A model generated the notes under the pieces. It worked only from the letters and a program-made list of their open reading frames with translations, was not told the origin of the DNA and did not search any database. A stretch of DNA of 64,000 bases from Theristus sp. LFF4_11. Its lineage: Eukaryota; Nematoda; Chromadorea; Monhysterida; Xyalidae. Numbering within the stretch: position 1 is the first letter of the stretch; each line of letters begins with the position of its first letter. Positions 12,923-22,829 of this stretch are shown one piece after another. Location of the stretch: the NCBI GenBank assembly GCA_030248135.1, contig JASANC010005504.1, positions 1 to 64,000 on the forward strand, in the 5' to 3' direction. A program made the translations under genes and the position numbers.

Positions 12923-13662
12923 TAGGGTTGTTAAAAAAAACAAAAATCGTCATTTTTGTTTTTTTTTTAAAAAAAAAAATTTTTTTTTTAAAAAAAAAAA
13001 TTTCAAAAATCAAAGTTGTGCTAAATCAATCAGGGAGTCCGAAGAACCACATATGATATGCAAGCGCCTCCGGAATGACACCCGTATGGCGGAACTTTGC
13101 AGATTTTGTTTTGGTGACCTCAATTACCCCTTTTCCAAACCGTCACCATGCCTCTTCTTGTGTTTTGACCTCCAAAACGTCACTAATTGTCCCCAGCTAA
13201 GCTAATGCTGAAGTGAAGACAAACATACCGCCTTGAAATTCGATCAATTCTTCTGATGGTGTCGCGACGACACGACACGAAGCAGCAACCAGACAACGTA
13301 GCGCTTGCAAACGGTGCAGCGAGCACAATCGGACGCTCTGCGAGGCTAATCGTCACCTTATCTGCATCGGAAATGGTAGGCTAAGCTTTGGGACGCTCAA
13401 AAACTTCATCGCAGATGTTGTCGAAGCCTAAAATCAGTCGGTAAAACGGCCCAAAATCGACTGCTAAAGGTTTTACGAGGTATAATCAAAGAAAATTTTT
13501 GTTGAACTTTCGAAAAATTGTGCCAAAATTGAGGTTTTCAGAGCATATTAGAGGAAAATTTTTCGAATTTTTTTTTTTAAAAAAAAAATCGGCATTTTTG
13601 TTTTTTTTTTAATCACTTTTTTTTTAAAAAAAAAAAATTTTCATTTTTGTTTAACAACCCTA
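12923..13662 (+). mobile_element. hAT-like non-autonomous element A, copy A1
   Basis: 740 bp with inverted ends TAGGGTTGTTAAA / TTTAACAACCCTA, flanked on both sides by the 8-bp duplication GTGCACAC (12915-12922 and 13663-13670). The uninterrupted cassette at about 61738 contains a single GTGCACAC at the corresponding point. An 8-bp duplication and TAGGG-type ends fit the hAT superfamily. On the minus strand a reading frame around DEVFERPK and ISDADKVTI is partly kept between copies, but it is broken here by a stop codon. No transposase. Confidence 0.85.
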
Positions 13663-13670
13663 GTGCACAC

Positions 13671-13904
13671 CCCCCACCCCACCCATGAGATTTTTTCGCT
13701 TAAATTTTGAAGGAAAAACGCTAAATTTTGCTGCAAAATCTTTGAAATTACAATGAAGAATGTCAAGTTTATCATATATTTAGCTTATATTATGGACTTT
13801 AAAGACAAAAAATCATGATTTTTGAGCAAAAATTCATGATTTTTGCGTGGTCCGAGAAAATTTTTGGGGAGTGTCACCAGTACCGAAGACGAGGGGGGGT
13901 GGGG
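13671..13904 (+). repeat. Module G (AT-rich) and adjoining G-tract
   Basis: An AT-rich phrase containing GCTAAATTTTGCTGCAAAAT and AAAAAATCATGATTTTTGAG, ending in GTCCGAGAAAATTTTTGGGG and a G-run cassette. Further copies are at 16151-16365 (inverted), 61270-61415 (inverted), 61760-61975 and 62310-62420 (inverted). Confidence 0.75.
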
Positions 13905-13912
13905 GGTACACC

Positions 13913-14974
13913 TAGGGTTAGGGGGAAAAAAAAAATCCGGATTTTTTTTTTAAATTAAAAAAAAAAAATTTTTTTCAAAAAAAATAATTTTTTTTTACAA
14001 GTTAGGTTCGTTCGAAGCGTCTCGTCGAGCTGAGTTCATCTAGACTATTTTCAGAACGATCCGAGAAACTATAAGAGCGAAAATCGTGTTTTATTGAAAT
14101 TATGTCCATTTCATAGAGGGAAAGTTGCATTTTCAACAGTAAAACAGGGCAATTTTTCACGTGTACTTGAATATTGAACCGTTCTTAGTGGTTCCTCTTT
14201 AGAAAATTACCAAAATTTGACTGTGTTCAAAAATTCCTGTTTGCTGTAGCTAAGTCGGCAACCCCTGTCGACCCGGTCGCCCCCCCCCAAGACACTTACT
14301 TTCAGGTTCAACCAGCTATGCTATCTGCCACATGGCGAGAGCCCACTCTTCAAATCATCGTATCGAAAACACGTACCATGATTTCGCGATCACGTTGCGG
14401 GCAACTGACAGACGCAAGTTTAACACGTTAGTTTAGCTCAGCACGCAAGTTTTAACATGTGGCCATGTTATCGGGTATCTGAAAAACGGTCGTGTGATGT
14501 GGTATTAACCAACATCTCCGCTCCAATTGTTTAACAATATATCGCACAACTCCATTGTAGACCTATAACATACGCCAGTCAACAAGATATCATGTTCATC
14601 TCATGGCCTACCGACTGAAAAACATGTTCTAAGTTGCAAGAAAACGATTTCTGAAACGATATTTCAATTCAGTTAAGTCATTTCAACGCTAAAAATTGAC
14701 TCTAGAAGTCATCCAAATCGAAAAACATGGAGTACGTCGGTCAAAATGACCAAATAATGACATTTACCTAAGCACACAAAGAAGTTGGGAAGAAAATTTG
14801 GTTTGAACTTTCAAAAAATTATGCCATAAATCGAATTTTCAGAGCAAAGTAGAAGAAAAAATTTTCAAATTTTTTTTTTTAAGTTTGAAAAAAAAAATCC
14901 AAATTTTTTTTTTTAAAAAAAAAACGAAAAAAAAAATAAAAAAAAAATTTTTTTTTTCAAAGCCCCTAACCCTA
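13913..14974 (+). mobile_element. hAT-like non-autonomous element H, copy H1
   Basis: 1,062 bp with inverted ends TAGGGTTAGGGG / CCCCTAACCCTA, flanked by the 8-bp duplication GGTACACC (13905-13912 and 14975-14982) in a G-tract cassette. The interior is not coding. Its left and right ends look superficially telomeric, but the inverted arrangement with a target duplication shows they are transposon termini. Other copies: H2 (about 19835-20785, inverted, interrupted by A2) and H3 (about 22830-24482, inverted, interrupted by element I). Confidence 0.85.
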
Positions 14975-14982
14975 GGTACACC

Positions 14983-15106
14983 CCCCCCAGAGCACCCGAG
15001 ACCTCCGCGTGGGGGGGGTGGGGGGGTCACGCGACACCCACCCCCCAAAACCTGACACTGGACCATCCACACCCCCCCCCTCGAAATTTGCTAGACACCC
15101 CCCCCA
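14983..15106. repeat. C/G-tract cassette
   Basis: Runs of C and G separated by phrases including CAGAGCACCCGAGACCTCCG, CCTGACACTGGACCATCC and CGAAATTTGCTAGACACC. A matching uninterrupted version lies at about 61976-62110. Confidence 0.75.
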
Positions 15107-16150
15107 CAGTCTATCACGCTAATATATGCAACTCGCTGATTGGTCGGCTCCTCACGCTCCGCACCCTGGGAACGGGATTCAGAAAATATCATGTTTTTTT
15201 GTTGTTCAGCGGTTTGTTTTCATTTTTTTCATGCCGAAAAAATTCTAAATCAAAAACTACAAAATTCCAAACGTTTGAATTGGTAAAAAATTAGTAAACT
15301 GAAGTTTTTTTGGTTGATTGACGGCGACGACGTCGTCGAGAATTTTTGCTTTCAAACGTACCGCTGGCCGCTGCTGCGTGTTCAAAACAAATTTAAAACA
15401 AACAAACAAAATAACAAAGCTTGCTTCCAACGATTTCGACGGTTTTCATCCCGCTTTTAACAATTGATTCATTGGGTGCGCCATGTCGGTTGGCCTGTCG
15501 TACTAAAACAAACCACTGATGTTGGCAGACGTTGCCTAAACTAGCCTAAACCAAAACCTAATCCTAAAGCCTAATTCTAAGCTAAACATAATCCTGACCT
15601 AATCCTAACCTAAGCCAAGCCTTTTCAAGAAGGAAGATGCAAGAACATTTGCGTTTTGAACAAGTTCTTGTTGAGTGCGGAGCGTGTGCACGCGCGCTAG
15701 TGGATCATGAGCATGAGCATGCCGATGCCCGTGCGCGTGCGCTTTAGTAATGAAGCTTTAGGGCCATGTCCATTCATTGTTGTTCAAAGATTGTTCACAT
15801 TGTCAATAAATACTGTCACCTGCTGCGTTCTTCTTCTCTGTGCTTCGGACACACAGTAGCGGCCAGCGGCGGCACGCTCTTTTCATGCCTAAAGGCAAAA
15901 ACTAAACCAAAAACCATAGACGACGTCGTCGCAGTCAATCAACCAAAAAAGACATTTTTTTGACATTGTGACCAATGCAAATTTTTGGAATTTGGTAGTT
16001 TTTTATTTAGAAGATTTTTTCGGCATGAAAACAATAAAAACAAACCGCTGAACAACAAAAAAACATGATTTTTTCTGAATCCCGTTCCCAGGGTGCGGAG
16101 CGTGAGGAGCCGACCAATCAGCGAGTTGCATATATTAGCGTGATAGACTG
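15107..16150 (+). mobile_element. Long inverted-repeat element D
   Basis: 1,044 bp. The left arm starts CAGTCTATCACGCTAATATA and the right arm ends with its complement, closing in GCGTGATAGACTG. The arms are similar over roughly 240-290 bp and include a near-palindrome GACGACGTCGTCG on both sides. CA precedes and TA follows the element, so a TA-type site is likely. The CAGTC terminus recalls the pogo-like MITEs of this window, suggesting the same Tc1/mariner/pogo group. The target (the 61.98-kb cassette) is seen uninterrupted. The interior carries module C copy 1. Confidence 0.75.
15531..15750 (+). repeat. Module C copy 1: degenerate TTAGG-like tract plus unique tail
   Basis: Consists of CCTAA-rich DNA (CCTAATCCTAACCTAAGCC) followed by a conserved tail containing GTTGAGTGCGGAGCGTGTGC and CTAGTGGATCATGAGC. 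The same arrangement occurs at 16840-17120 (+), 19110-19330 (-) and 20805-21065 (-). The tail has no coding signal. Confidence 0.75.
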
Positions 16151-16365
16151 TAGATAGACCTAAGTAACAGTGACTCTCCCCAAAAATTTTCTCGGACCAC
16201 CCAAAAATCATGCATTTTTGCTCAAAAATCATGATTTTTTGTCTTCAAAGTCCATAATATAAGCTAAATATATGATAACTTGACATTCTTCATTGTAATT
16301 TCAAAGATTTTGCAGCAAAATTTAGCGTTTTTCCTTCAATTTAAGCGAAAAAATTTCATGGGTGG
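16151..16365 (-). repeat. Module G, inverted copy
   Basis: Inverted relative to 13671: CCAAAAATTTTCTCGGACCA, then AAAAATCATGATTTTTTGTC and TTTGCAGCAAAATTTAGCG. It lies directly after element D, next to the TAAGTAACAGTGAC phrase that marks the insertion site of D. Confidence 0.7.
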
Positions 16366-16830
16366 GGTGGGGGTGTGCACCCCCATAGTTGTTCCAGAGC
16401 CGAGGGGTTGGGGGGGGGGCGATATAGATAGCTGGAGCAAATTTTCTAGATAGATAGATAGCTGGAAAATTTTGGGGGGGGGGGGGGGGGGGGGGGGGGC
16501 ATGTGACTTTGGGGGGGGGGCCGGTCAAAATTTTGAAATTTGATAGATAGATAGCTAAAACGCTAAAAAGTTATAAAAACAGCAAAATAATGCTAAAAAT
16601 ACACTAAAAATCAAGTATAAACGCGTATTTTACCTAAAATTAGCGAAATTTTCAAGAATTACAAGCAAAAATGGTCAAATATTAGCAAATTTCGAAGGGG
16701 GTGTGGATGGTCCAGTGTCAGGTTTTGGGGGGTGGGTGTCGCGTGACCCCCCCCACCCCCCCCCCCCACGCGGAGGTCTCGGGTGCTCTGGGGGGGGACC
16801 CCCCTCGTCTTCGGTACTGCTCCGGAAGGT
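16366..16830. repeat. G-tract cassettes and module E
   Basis: Contains one of the longest homopolymers in the window (more than 20 G around 16477-16499), the GATAGATAGCTGG tetranucleotide-like phrase of module E, and a second G/C cassette ending in CTTCGGTACTG. Module E continues as CTAAAACGCTAAAAAG and AAATTAGCGAAATTTTC. Related copies lie near 21160-21560, 60490-60930, 62418-62605 and 63390-63660. Confidence 0.75.
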
Positions 16831-16839
16831 TAGCACGTT

Positions 16840-17120
16840 TTATGATATTACGCTCCAGTTAACTCACGCTCCAAATTGGATGTTCTCGGACATTGCTAAA
16901 ACTGACCTAAACCTAAAAACCAAACCTAAGACTAATTTTAAGCAAAACCTGTTTCTAACACCTAATCCTAACCTAAGCCAAGCCTTTCTAAGAAAGCAGG
17001 AATAAAAATAACTGCGTTTTGAACAAGTTTATGTTGAGTGCGGAGCGTGTGCACACGCGCTAGTGGATCATGAGCAATGAGCAATGCGGATGCGGGGCAG
17101 GTGCATATCATAATGAAGCG
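16840..17120 (+). repeat. Module C copy 2
   Basis: Longer version with a left flank (CTCCAGTTAACTCACGCTCC), a CCTAA-rich tract (CCTAAACCTAAAAACCAAAC), and the GCGGAGCGTGTGCACACGCG tail ending near CATATCATAATGAAGC. Nearly identical to the inverted copy at 20805-21065. Confidence 0.75.
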
Positions 17121-17125
17121 TTGCG

Positions 17126-17950
17126 GCCTCCGGAATGACTCCCGCATGGCTGAACTTTGATCGGAACAAAAATCAAAATTAAAAAAAATAATTAAAAAAA
17201 CAAAAATGCGGTTGGCCTACATAGGGAAAGAAATATTGGTTTGTACTAAACAGCAAAAAGAAAACCAAAGCGTGAATTATAAGCAATCACGCACGCGCTT
17301 TAGAAATATATGTTTTAGAAAGGTGTGCCAGCCAACTCATTCTATTTGTTTAGTTTAGTTTTCAATCAAAGAGAAGAAAATGCAATTCCATGTTGCACGT
17401 TGCGTTTTACGAAACCTGATTTGATCGTGCCCTGATTTGGTAGCCCAGAAAACAAATAAGAAAACGAGAATCTAGCACGGTGATTGGTTGGCCAAAGAAA
17501 ACAAATGAAAAACGAATCTGGCACGCTGATGGGTGGTGGTTGGTTACACCTGGCTGGCTGCCTTGATGAAAAATTTCCGGATGGACATTTCGATCGGTTG
17601 TTCAAAACTTCGTGTTTTCCCTATGGAAGATGGAACAGACAGACAGACTCAGAGCCTAGTTTGGATTTGGAACAATGAAAAAAACTGACGAAGAAAGTGG
17701 TGAACTGAAGAAACAATAAAAACTGGTGAACTGAAGAAGAAACTGATAATGTAGCGATGAATGAAATCGGTTCATCGTTTTGGTTTGCTTTCTGGTCCAT
17801 TTTCCGCATCGTCAAGTTTCACAGATGGGTTCCTGACACTTCCCCACAGATGGGTAGATGCTGTGCGTGTGAAACCGCTGCACCCGTGCCAGTGGAATGG
17901 ATTTTTGATAAAGATGCATATGCATTTCTTTCATAATGTAGCACTCCGCA
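17126..17950. other. Unassigned stretch inside the repeat block
   Basis: Begins with a 40-bp fragment of element A (GCCTCCGGAATGACTCCCGC). The rest, about 780 bp, has no second copy that I can find in the window and no supported exon. It may be the least repetitive segment of the block. Confidence 0.5.
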
Positions 17951-17954
17951 AAAA

Positions 17955-18181
17955 TGCCGATTTAAAAAAAATCGAAAAATTTTCTTCTAATATGCTCTGA
18001 AAACCTCAATTTTGGCACAATTTTTTGAAAGTTCAACAAAAAATTTTCTTTGATATTACTTCGTAAAACCTTTAGCAGTCGATTTTGGACCGTTTTACGA
18101 CTGATTTCAGGCTTCAACTTTGATTTTTGAATTTTTTTTAATTTAAAAAAATGACGATTTTTGTTTTTTTAACAACCCTAG
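17955..18181 (-). mobile_element. Internally deleted element A, copy A4
   Basis: Inverted orientation: begins in the right part of element A and jumps from GACTGATTTCAGGCTTC directly to AACTTTGATTTTTG. It ends in TTTTTTTAACAACCCTA before a G-tract cassette. The middle of the element is missing, so this is a deletion derivative. Confidence 0.7.
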
Positions 18182-18407
18182 GTGCACCCCCCACAGAAAA
18201 TGTTAAAAAAATGCACCCCACCCCCCCCCCTCAATGGGACCCACGTTACCATAGTTTGGATTGGACCCCCCTCACTTTTTAATCGCACCACCCCCCCCCA
18301 CGGTACCATACCCCCCCCCCAAAAAAAATTTTTTGGGCCCACGGTACTGGCTGGGCCGCCCCCCCCCCAAAAATTTTCGAATCTATCTCTATCAGACAGG
18401 TTTTTTC

Positions 18408-19639
18408 GGCATGCGGTCGATCCGGTACCGGTCAATCCGGTACGGTCGATCGGGTACCGGTCGGTCGGGTATCGGTCGATCCGGTACCAGCAAATATTCT
18501 GAGGCGGTCAATCCGGTACCTGGTCGATCCGGTACTCGGTCGATCCGGTACCAATTGAAATTTTCAGCTGTTTTAGCATTCAATTCGATTTGTTTCTGAT
18601 TTGTTTTCCATTTTTCTTTGTTTCTCTCAATTTCTCTGATGTCTGAAACATTTATACCACAGGTTTTTCACGGGAAATATAAAAATAAAAACAACAGACA
18701 TTTTTCCTCAACTCCAAAAGAGAACCAAATCAGTCTTCATATTTTTATTTTGCGTTTTCGTGTTCTCCTTCTCTTGCTGAGCTGACAAGTTTGCAAATTT
18801 TCACAGTGTTGGAGCTTTATTCTTCTGGAAAATAGTTCAAAAAATGGTTCGTTTTAGTCCATGTCAGAGTCAGGTCTGGCGACTTTTTCAAGCTTTCCCC
18901 TTGCCTCTGCTTTGCTTTTGGTTTTTCCCGCTCCCAATAGGCAGTTTGAGCGCCCGAATTATGATTCGCCAGTGGTTTTCACTCGCAATAGGGACCAAGC
19001 ACTAGCTGACTAGCTGCATCGTCAGCTTGCAACAGGCATAAAGTCAATCCGAACATAAACACATAAAATAAATACCATACAGCTGTATGTTGTCCTGGCG
19101 CTTCTTTTTTAAAACGCACGCGCACGGGCATTGGCATGCTCATGCTCATGATCCACTAGCGCGCGTGCACACGCTCCGGCCCCAACAAAAACTTGTTCAA
19201 AACGCAATTGTTCTGACATCTTCCTTCTTGAAAAGGCTTGGCTTAGGTTAGGATTAGGTTAGGATCAGGTTTGACTTAGGATTAGGCTTCAGGATTAAGA
19301 TTTGAATCAGGTCTGTTTTAGCAATGTCCGACAACGAGCGTGTCGGTTTTTAGAAAAGAAGGGCAACCGAAAGTTGTTCGGTTTCATGTCTTTCCGTGCT
19401 GCATAAATGTTTCAGCAATCAGAGAAACCAAAGAAAAATCGAAAACATAACGAATTGAACACTGAAACCCGTAAAACAGCTGAAAATTTCAATTGGTACC
19501 GGATCGACCAAGTACCGGATCCACCTGGTACCGGATCGACCGCCCTAGAAAATTGCCAGGTACCGGATCGACCGGTACCGGATCGACCGGTACCCGATCG
19601 ACCGTACCGGATCGACCGGTACCGGATCGACCTACAGCC
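18408..19639 (+). mobile_element. Foldback-like element B, long copy
   Basis: 1,232 bp. Both arms consist of a 15-bp satellite, unit GGTACCGGATCGACC and variants, in opposite orientation (about 18414-18552 and 19495-19632). Each is followed inward by a shared AT-rich region (CAATTGAAATTTTCAGCTG on the left, its complement on the right). Ends: GGCATGCGGTCGATCC and GGATCGACCTACAGCC. Flanking 9-mers are GGTTTTTTC (18399-18407) and AGTTTTTTC (19640-19648). The intact target is seen in module E near 21185 (CAGGTTTTTTCGGC). The interior includes module C copy 3 and about 300 bp of other sequence. No transposase frame is seen. Tandem-repeat arms plus a 9-bp duplication resemble foldback elements. 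Confidence 0.8.
19110..19330 (-). repeat. Module C copy 3, inside foldback-like element B
   Basis: Inverted copy: GCATTGGCATGCTCATGCTC, CTAGCGCGCGTGCACACGCT, then GGCTTAGGTTAGGATTAGGT. It is absent from the short B copy, so module C was acquired by, or lost from, one copy. Confidence 0.7.
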
Positions 19640-19834
19640 AGTTTTTTCGGCTCAGCTATTATCTATCTAAAAAAAATTCTCAGCCAGCTATCTATCTAAA
19701 ATTTTTGTCTTCGAAGACAGAAAATGAGTCAATTTTTTTTAAATCGACCCTTTTCAAAGCCCCTAACCCCACCCTCAACCCCCCATCCCCACCCACGGTA
19801 CTGTTCAGCAGTCGATTTTGAAGTTGTCACCAAT

Positions 19835-20785
19835 ATTCAAGTACACGTCAAAAATTGTCCTGTTTTACTGTTGAAAATGCAACTTTCCCTCTATGAAATG
19901 GACATAATTTCAATAAAACACAATTTTCGCTCTTATAGTTTTTCGGATCGTTCTGAAAATAGTCTAGCTGAACTCAGCTCGACGAGACGCTTCGAACTAG
20001 GGTTGTTAAAAAAAACAAAAATCGTCATTTTTGTTTTTTTTTAAGAAAATTTTTTAAAAAAAAATTCAAAAATCAAAGTTGTGCTAAATCAATCAGGGAG
20101 TTCGAAGAACCACATATTATATGCAAGCGCCTCCGGAATGACTCCCGTATGGCGGAACTTTGGAGATTTTGTTTTGGTGACCTCAATTACCCCTTTTCCA
20201 AACCGTTACCATGCCTCTTCTAGTGTTTTGACCCCCAAAACGTCACTTATTGTCCCCAGCCCAAGTGAAAATACACATACCGGCTTGAAATTCGATCAAA
20301 TCTGATAATGTGTCGCGACGGCAGGACACGAAACAGCAACCAGACAACGTAACGATTGCAAACGGAGCAGCTTGGACGCTCAAATTTAGATTGCGAGGCG
20401 AATCGTCCGCTTATCTGCATCGGAAATGGTAAGCCAACCTTTGGGACGTTCAAAAACTTCATCGCAGATGTTGTATAAGCCTGAAATCAGTCGGTAAAAC
20501 GGTCCAAAATCGACTGCTAAGGGTTTTACGAGGTAATTTACAAAGAAAATTTTTGTTGAACTTTCGAAAAATTGTGCCAAAATTGAGGTTTTCAGAGCAT
20601 ATTAGAGAATTTTTTTTCGAATTAAAAAAAAAATCGGCATTTTTGTTTTTTTTAATTACTTAAAAAATTTTTTTTTTGATTTTTGTTTAACAACCCTACT
20701 TTGAACGAACCTAACTTGTAAAAAAAAAATTTGTTTTAATTTTTTTTAATTAAAAAAAATGCGGATTTTCTTCCTCCTAGTCCCA
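19835..20785 (-). mobile_element. Element H copy H2, interrupted by element A2
   Basis: The inverted family H body runs 19835-19997 (TTCAAGTACACGTCAAAAATT, then AGACGCTTCGAAC) and resumes at 20699 with CTTTGAACGAACCTAACTTG. It ends in a decayed terminus near 20785. The interruption is element A2 with an 8-bp duplication. Confidence 0.7.
19998..20698 (+). mobile_element. hAT-like element A, copy A2
   Basis: 701 bp, ends TAGGGTTGTTAAA / TTTAACAACCCTA. Flanking 8-mers are CTTCGAAC (19990-19997) and CTTTGAAC (20699-20706), seven of eight identical. The intact target (CGTTCGAAGCG) is in H1 near 14008-14018. The minus-strand frame with DEVFERPK and ISDADK is open here for 64 codons (20386-20580), then diverges. 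Confidence 0.85.
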
Positions 20786-20804
20786 ACCCCGCAAAGCTTC
20801 ATTA

Positions 20805-21065
20805 TGATATGCACCTGCCCCGCACCCGCATTGCTCATTGCTCATGATCCACTGGCGCGCATGCACACGCTCCGCACTCAACATAAACTCGTTCAAAACG
20901 CAGTTATTTTCATTCTTGCTTTCTTAAAAAGGCTTGGCTTAGGTTAGGATTAGGTTAGGAACAGGTTTTGCTTAAGATTAGGCTTAGGTTTGGTTTTTAG
21001 GTTTAGGACCGTTTTAGTGATGTCCGAGAACATCCAACTGTGGAGCGTGAGTTAACTGGAGCATA
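20805..21065 (-). repeat. Module C copy 4
   Basis: Near-identical inverted copy of 16840-17120, from GCTTCATTATGATATGCACC to GAGTTAACTGGAGCATAAAA. It includes the tract GGCTTAGGTTAGGATTAGGT. Confidence 0.75.
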
Positions 21066-21159
21066 AAACGTGCCAACCGTCCTAACCCTGTGCACCCCAC
21101 GTGCATAGTTGTTTGTTCTAGGGGGGGCCTGGGGGGGGGGGGGGGCGGCCCCCCCCCAA

Positions 21160-21584
21160 AAATTTTTCGAATCTATCTCTATCAAACAGGTTTTTTCGGC
21201 TCAGCTATTATCTATCAAAAAAAAATTCTCAGCCAGCTATCTATCTGAAAATTTTTGTCTTCGAAAACATAAAATGAGTCAATTTTTGACCAAAATTGAC
21301 CATTTTTGCTCGTAATTCTTGAAAATTTTGCTAATTTTAGGTAAAATACGCGTTTATACTTGATTTTTAGTGTATTTTTAGCATTATTTTGCTGTTTTAT
21401 AGCCTTTTAGCGTTTTAGCTATCTATCTATCAAATTTCAAAATTTTGACCGCCCCCCCCAAAGTCATATGCCCCCCCGCGGCCCCCCCCCAAAATTTTCC
21501 AGCTATCTATCTATCTGGAAAGTTTGCTCCAGCTATCTATATCGGCCCCTTCCCCAACCCCTCGGCTCTGGAACAACTATGCGA
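21160..21584 (-). repeat. Module E with adjoining G/C cassettes, inverted
   Basis: Contains TATCTCTATCAAACAGG, CAGCTATTATCTATC, AAAATTGACCATTTTTGCTC and the CTATCTATCTATC phrase, interrupted by C and G runs. Equivalent + strand copies are near 16430 and 60500-60930. Confidence 0.75.
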
Positions 21585-21625
21585 TGCAGATAAGGTGACG
21601 ATTCGCCTCGCAGAGTGTCCGATTG

Positions 21626-22315
21626 GGCATGCGGTCGATCCGGTACCGGTCGATCCGGTACGGTCGATCCGGTACCGGTCGATCCGGTACCTGGCAATTT
21701 TCTAGGGCGGTCGATCCGGTACCAGGTCGATCCGGTACTCGGTCGATCCGGTACCAATTGAAATTTTTAACTGTTTTAGCATTCAATTCAATTTGTTTCT
21801 GATTTGTTTTCCATTTTTCTTCGTTTCTCTCATTTTATCTGATGTCTGAAACATTTTACCGCAGGTTCTTTCGCTGGAAATATGAAAATAAAAACAACAG
21901 ACATTTTTCCTCAACTCCAAAAGAGAACCGAATCAGTCTTCATATTTTTATTTTGTTCTCCTTTTCTTGCTGAGCTGATAATTTTGCAAATTTTCACGAG
22001 CTTTATTCTTCTGGAAAATAGTTCAGAAAATAAAAAAACATATGGTACACTTGTTTTGCTTTTTTCGGAATCAGATTACGATTCCCAAAACCAACCAAGT
22101 GTCGCAAGTCGTCGTCGTCTCACTCTCATATCGTATCATCAACAATCGTATCAACAATCAACCAAAGAAAAATCGAAAACATAACGAATTGAACGCTAAA
22201 AACCCGTAAAACAGCTGAAAATTTCAATTGGTACCGGATCGACCGAGTACCGGATCGACCTGGTACCGGATCGACCGCTCTAGAAAATTGCCAGGTACCG
22301 GATCGACCTACAGCC
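21626..22315 (+). mobile_element. Foldback-like element B, short copy with 9-bp target duplication
   Basis: 690 bp, ends GGCATGCGGTCGATCC and GGATCGACCTACAGCC. The perfect 9-bp duplication GTCCGATTG occupies 21617-21625 and 22316-22324. The target is an inverted copy of element A: the fragment GATGCAGATAAGGTGACGAT before it continues after it as TGCTCGCTGC, just as in uninterrupted A1. The arms carry the 15-bp GGTACCGGATCGACC satellite. The middle shares the AT-rich arms with the long copy but not its central insert. Confidence 0.88.
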
Positions 22316-22324
22316 GTCCGATTG

Positions 22325-22728
22325 TGCTCGCTGCTATGTTTGCAAGCGCTACGTTGTCTGGTTGCTGCTTCGTGTCGTGTCGTCGCGACATCATCAGAAG
22401 AATTGATCGAATTTCAAGGCGGTATGTTTGTCTTCACATTAGCATTAGCTTAGCTGGGAACAATTAATGACGTTTTGGAGGTCAAAACACAAGAAGAGGC
22501 ATGGTGACGGGACGGTTTGGAAAAGGGGTAATTGAGGTCACCAAAACAAAATCTGCAAAGTTCCGCCATACGGGAGGGAGTCATTCGGGAGGCGCTTGCA
22601 CATCATATGTGGTTCTTCGGACTCCCTGAATTTCAAAAAAGTGCAAAAACGCAAGCAAAAAGCAAACTTTGATTTTTGAAATTAAAAAAAAATTCAAAAC
22701 AAAATTGACGATTTTTGTTTTTTTAACA
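22325..22728 (-). mobile_element. Element A copy A3, right-hand part
   Basis: Inverted remainder of the element A copy split by the short B element; the other part is 21585-21616. Includes GTGTCGTGTCGTCGCGACAT and TGGTTCTTCGGACTCCCTGA and ends in GACGATTTTTGTTTTTTTAAC. The TIR itself is replaced by module E sequence. Confidence 0.75.
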
Positions 22729-22829
22729 AAAAATTTTCTAGCTATCTATCTATCTGGAAAATTTGCTCCAGCTATCTAATGTATATCGGCCCCCCAACCC
22801 CCGGGCTCTGGAACAACTATGATTGGAGC

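Noticed and set aside
13913..14974. TAGGGTTAGGG / CCCTAACCCTA read as telomeric DNA
   Set aside because: The two stretches are in inverted orientation, 1 kb apart, and flanked by an 8-bp target duplication, so they are transposon ends.
18392..22467. Open frames with repeating VPDRP, YRIDR or GTGST pentapeptides
   Set aside because: They are the three readings of the 15-bp satellite, whose length is a multiple of three. No start context, no splice structure, and they occur on both strands.
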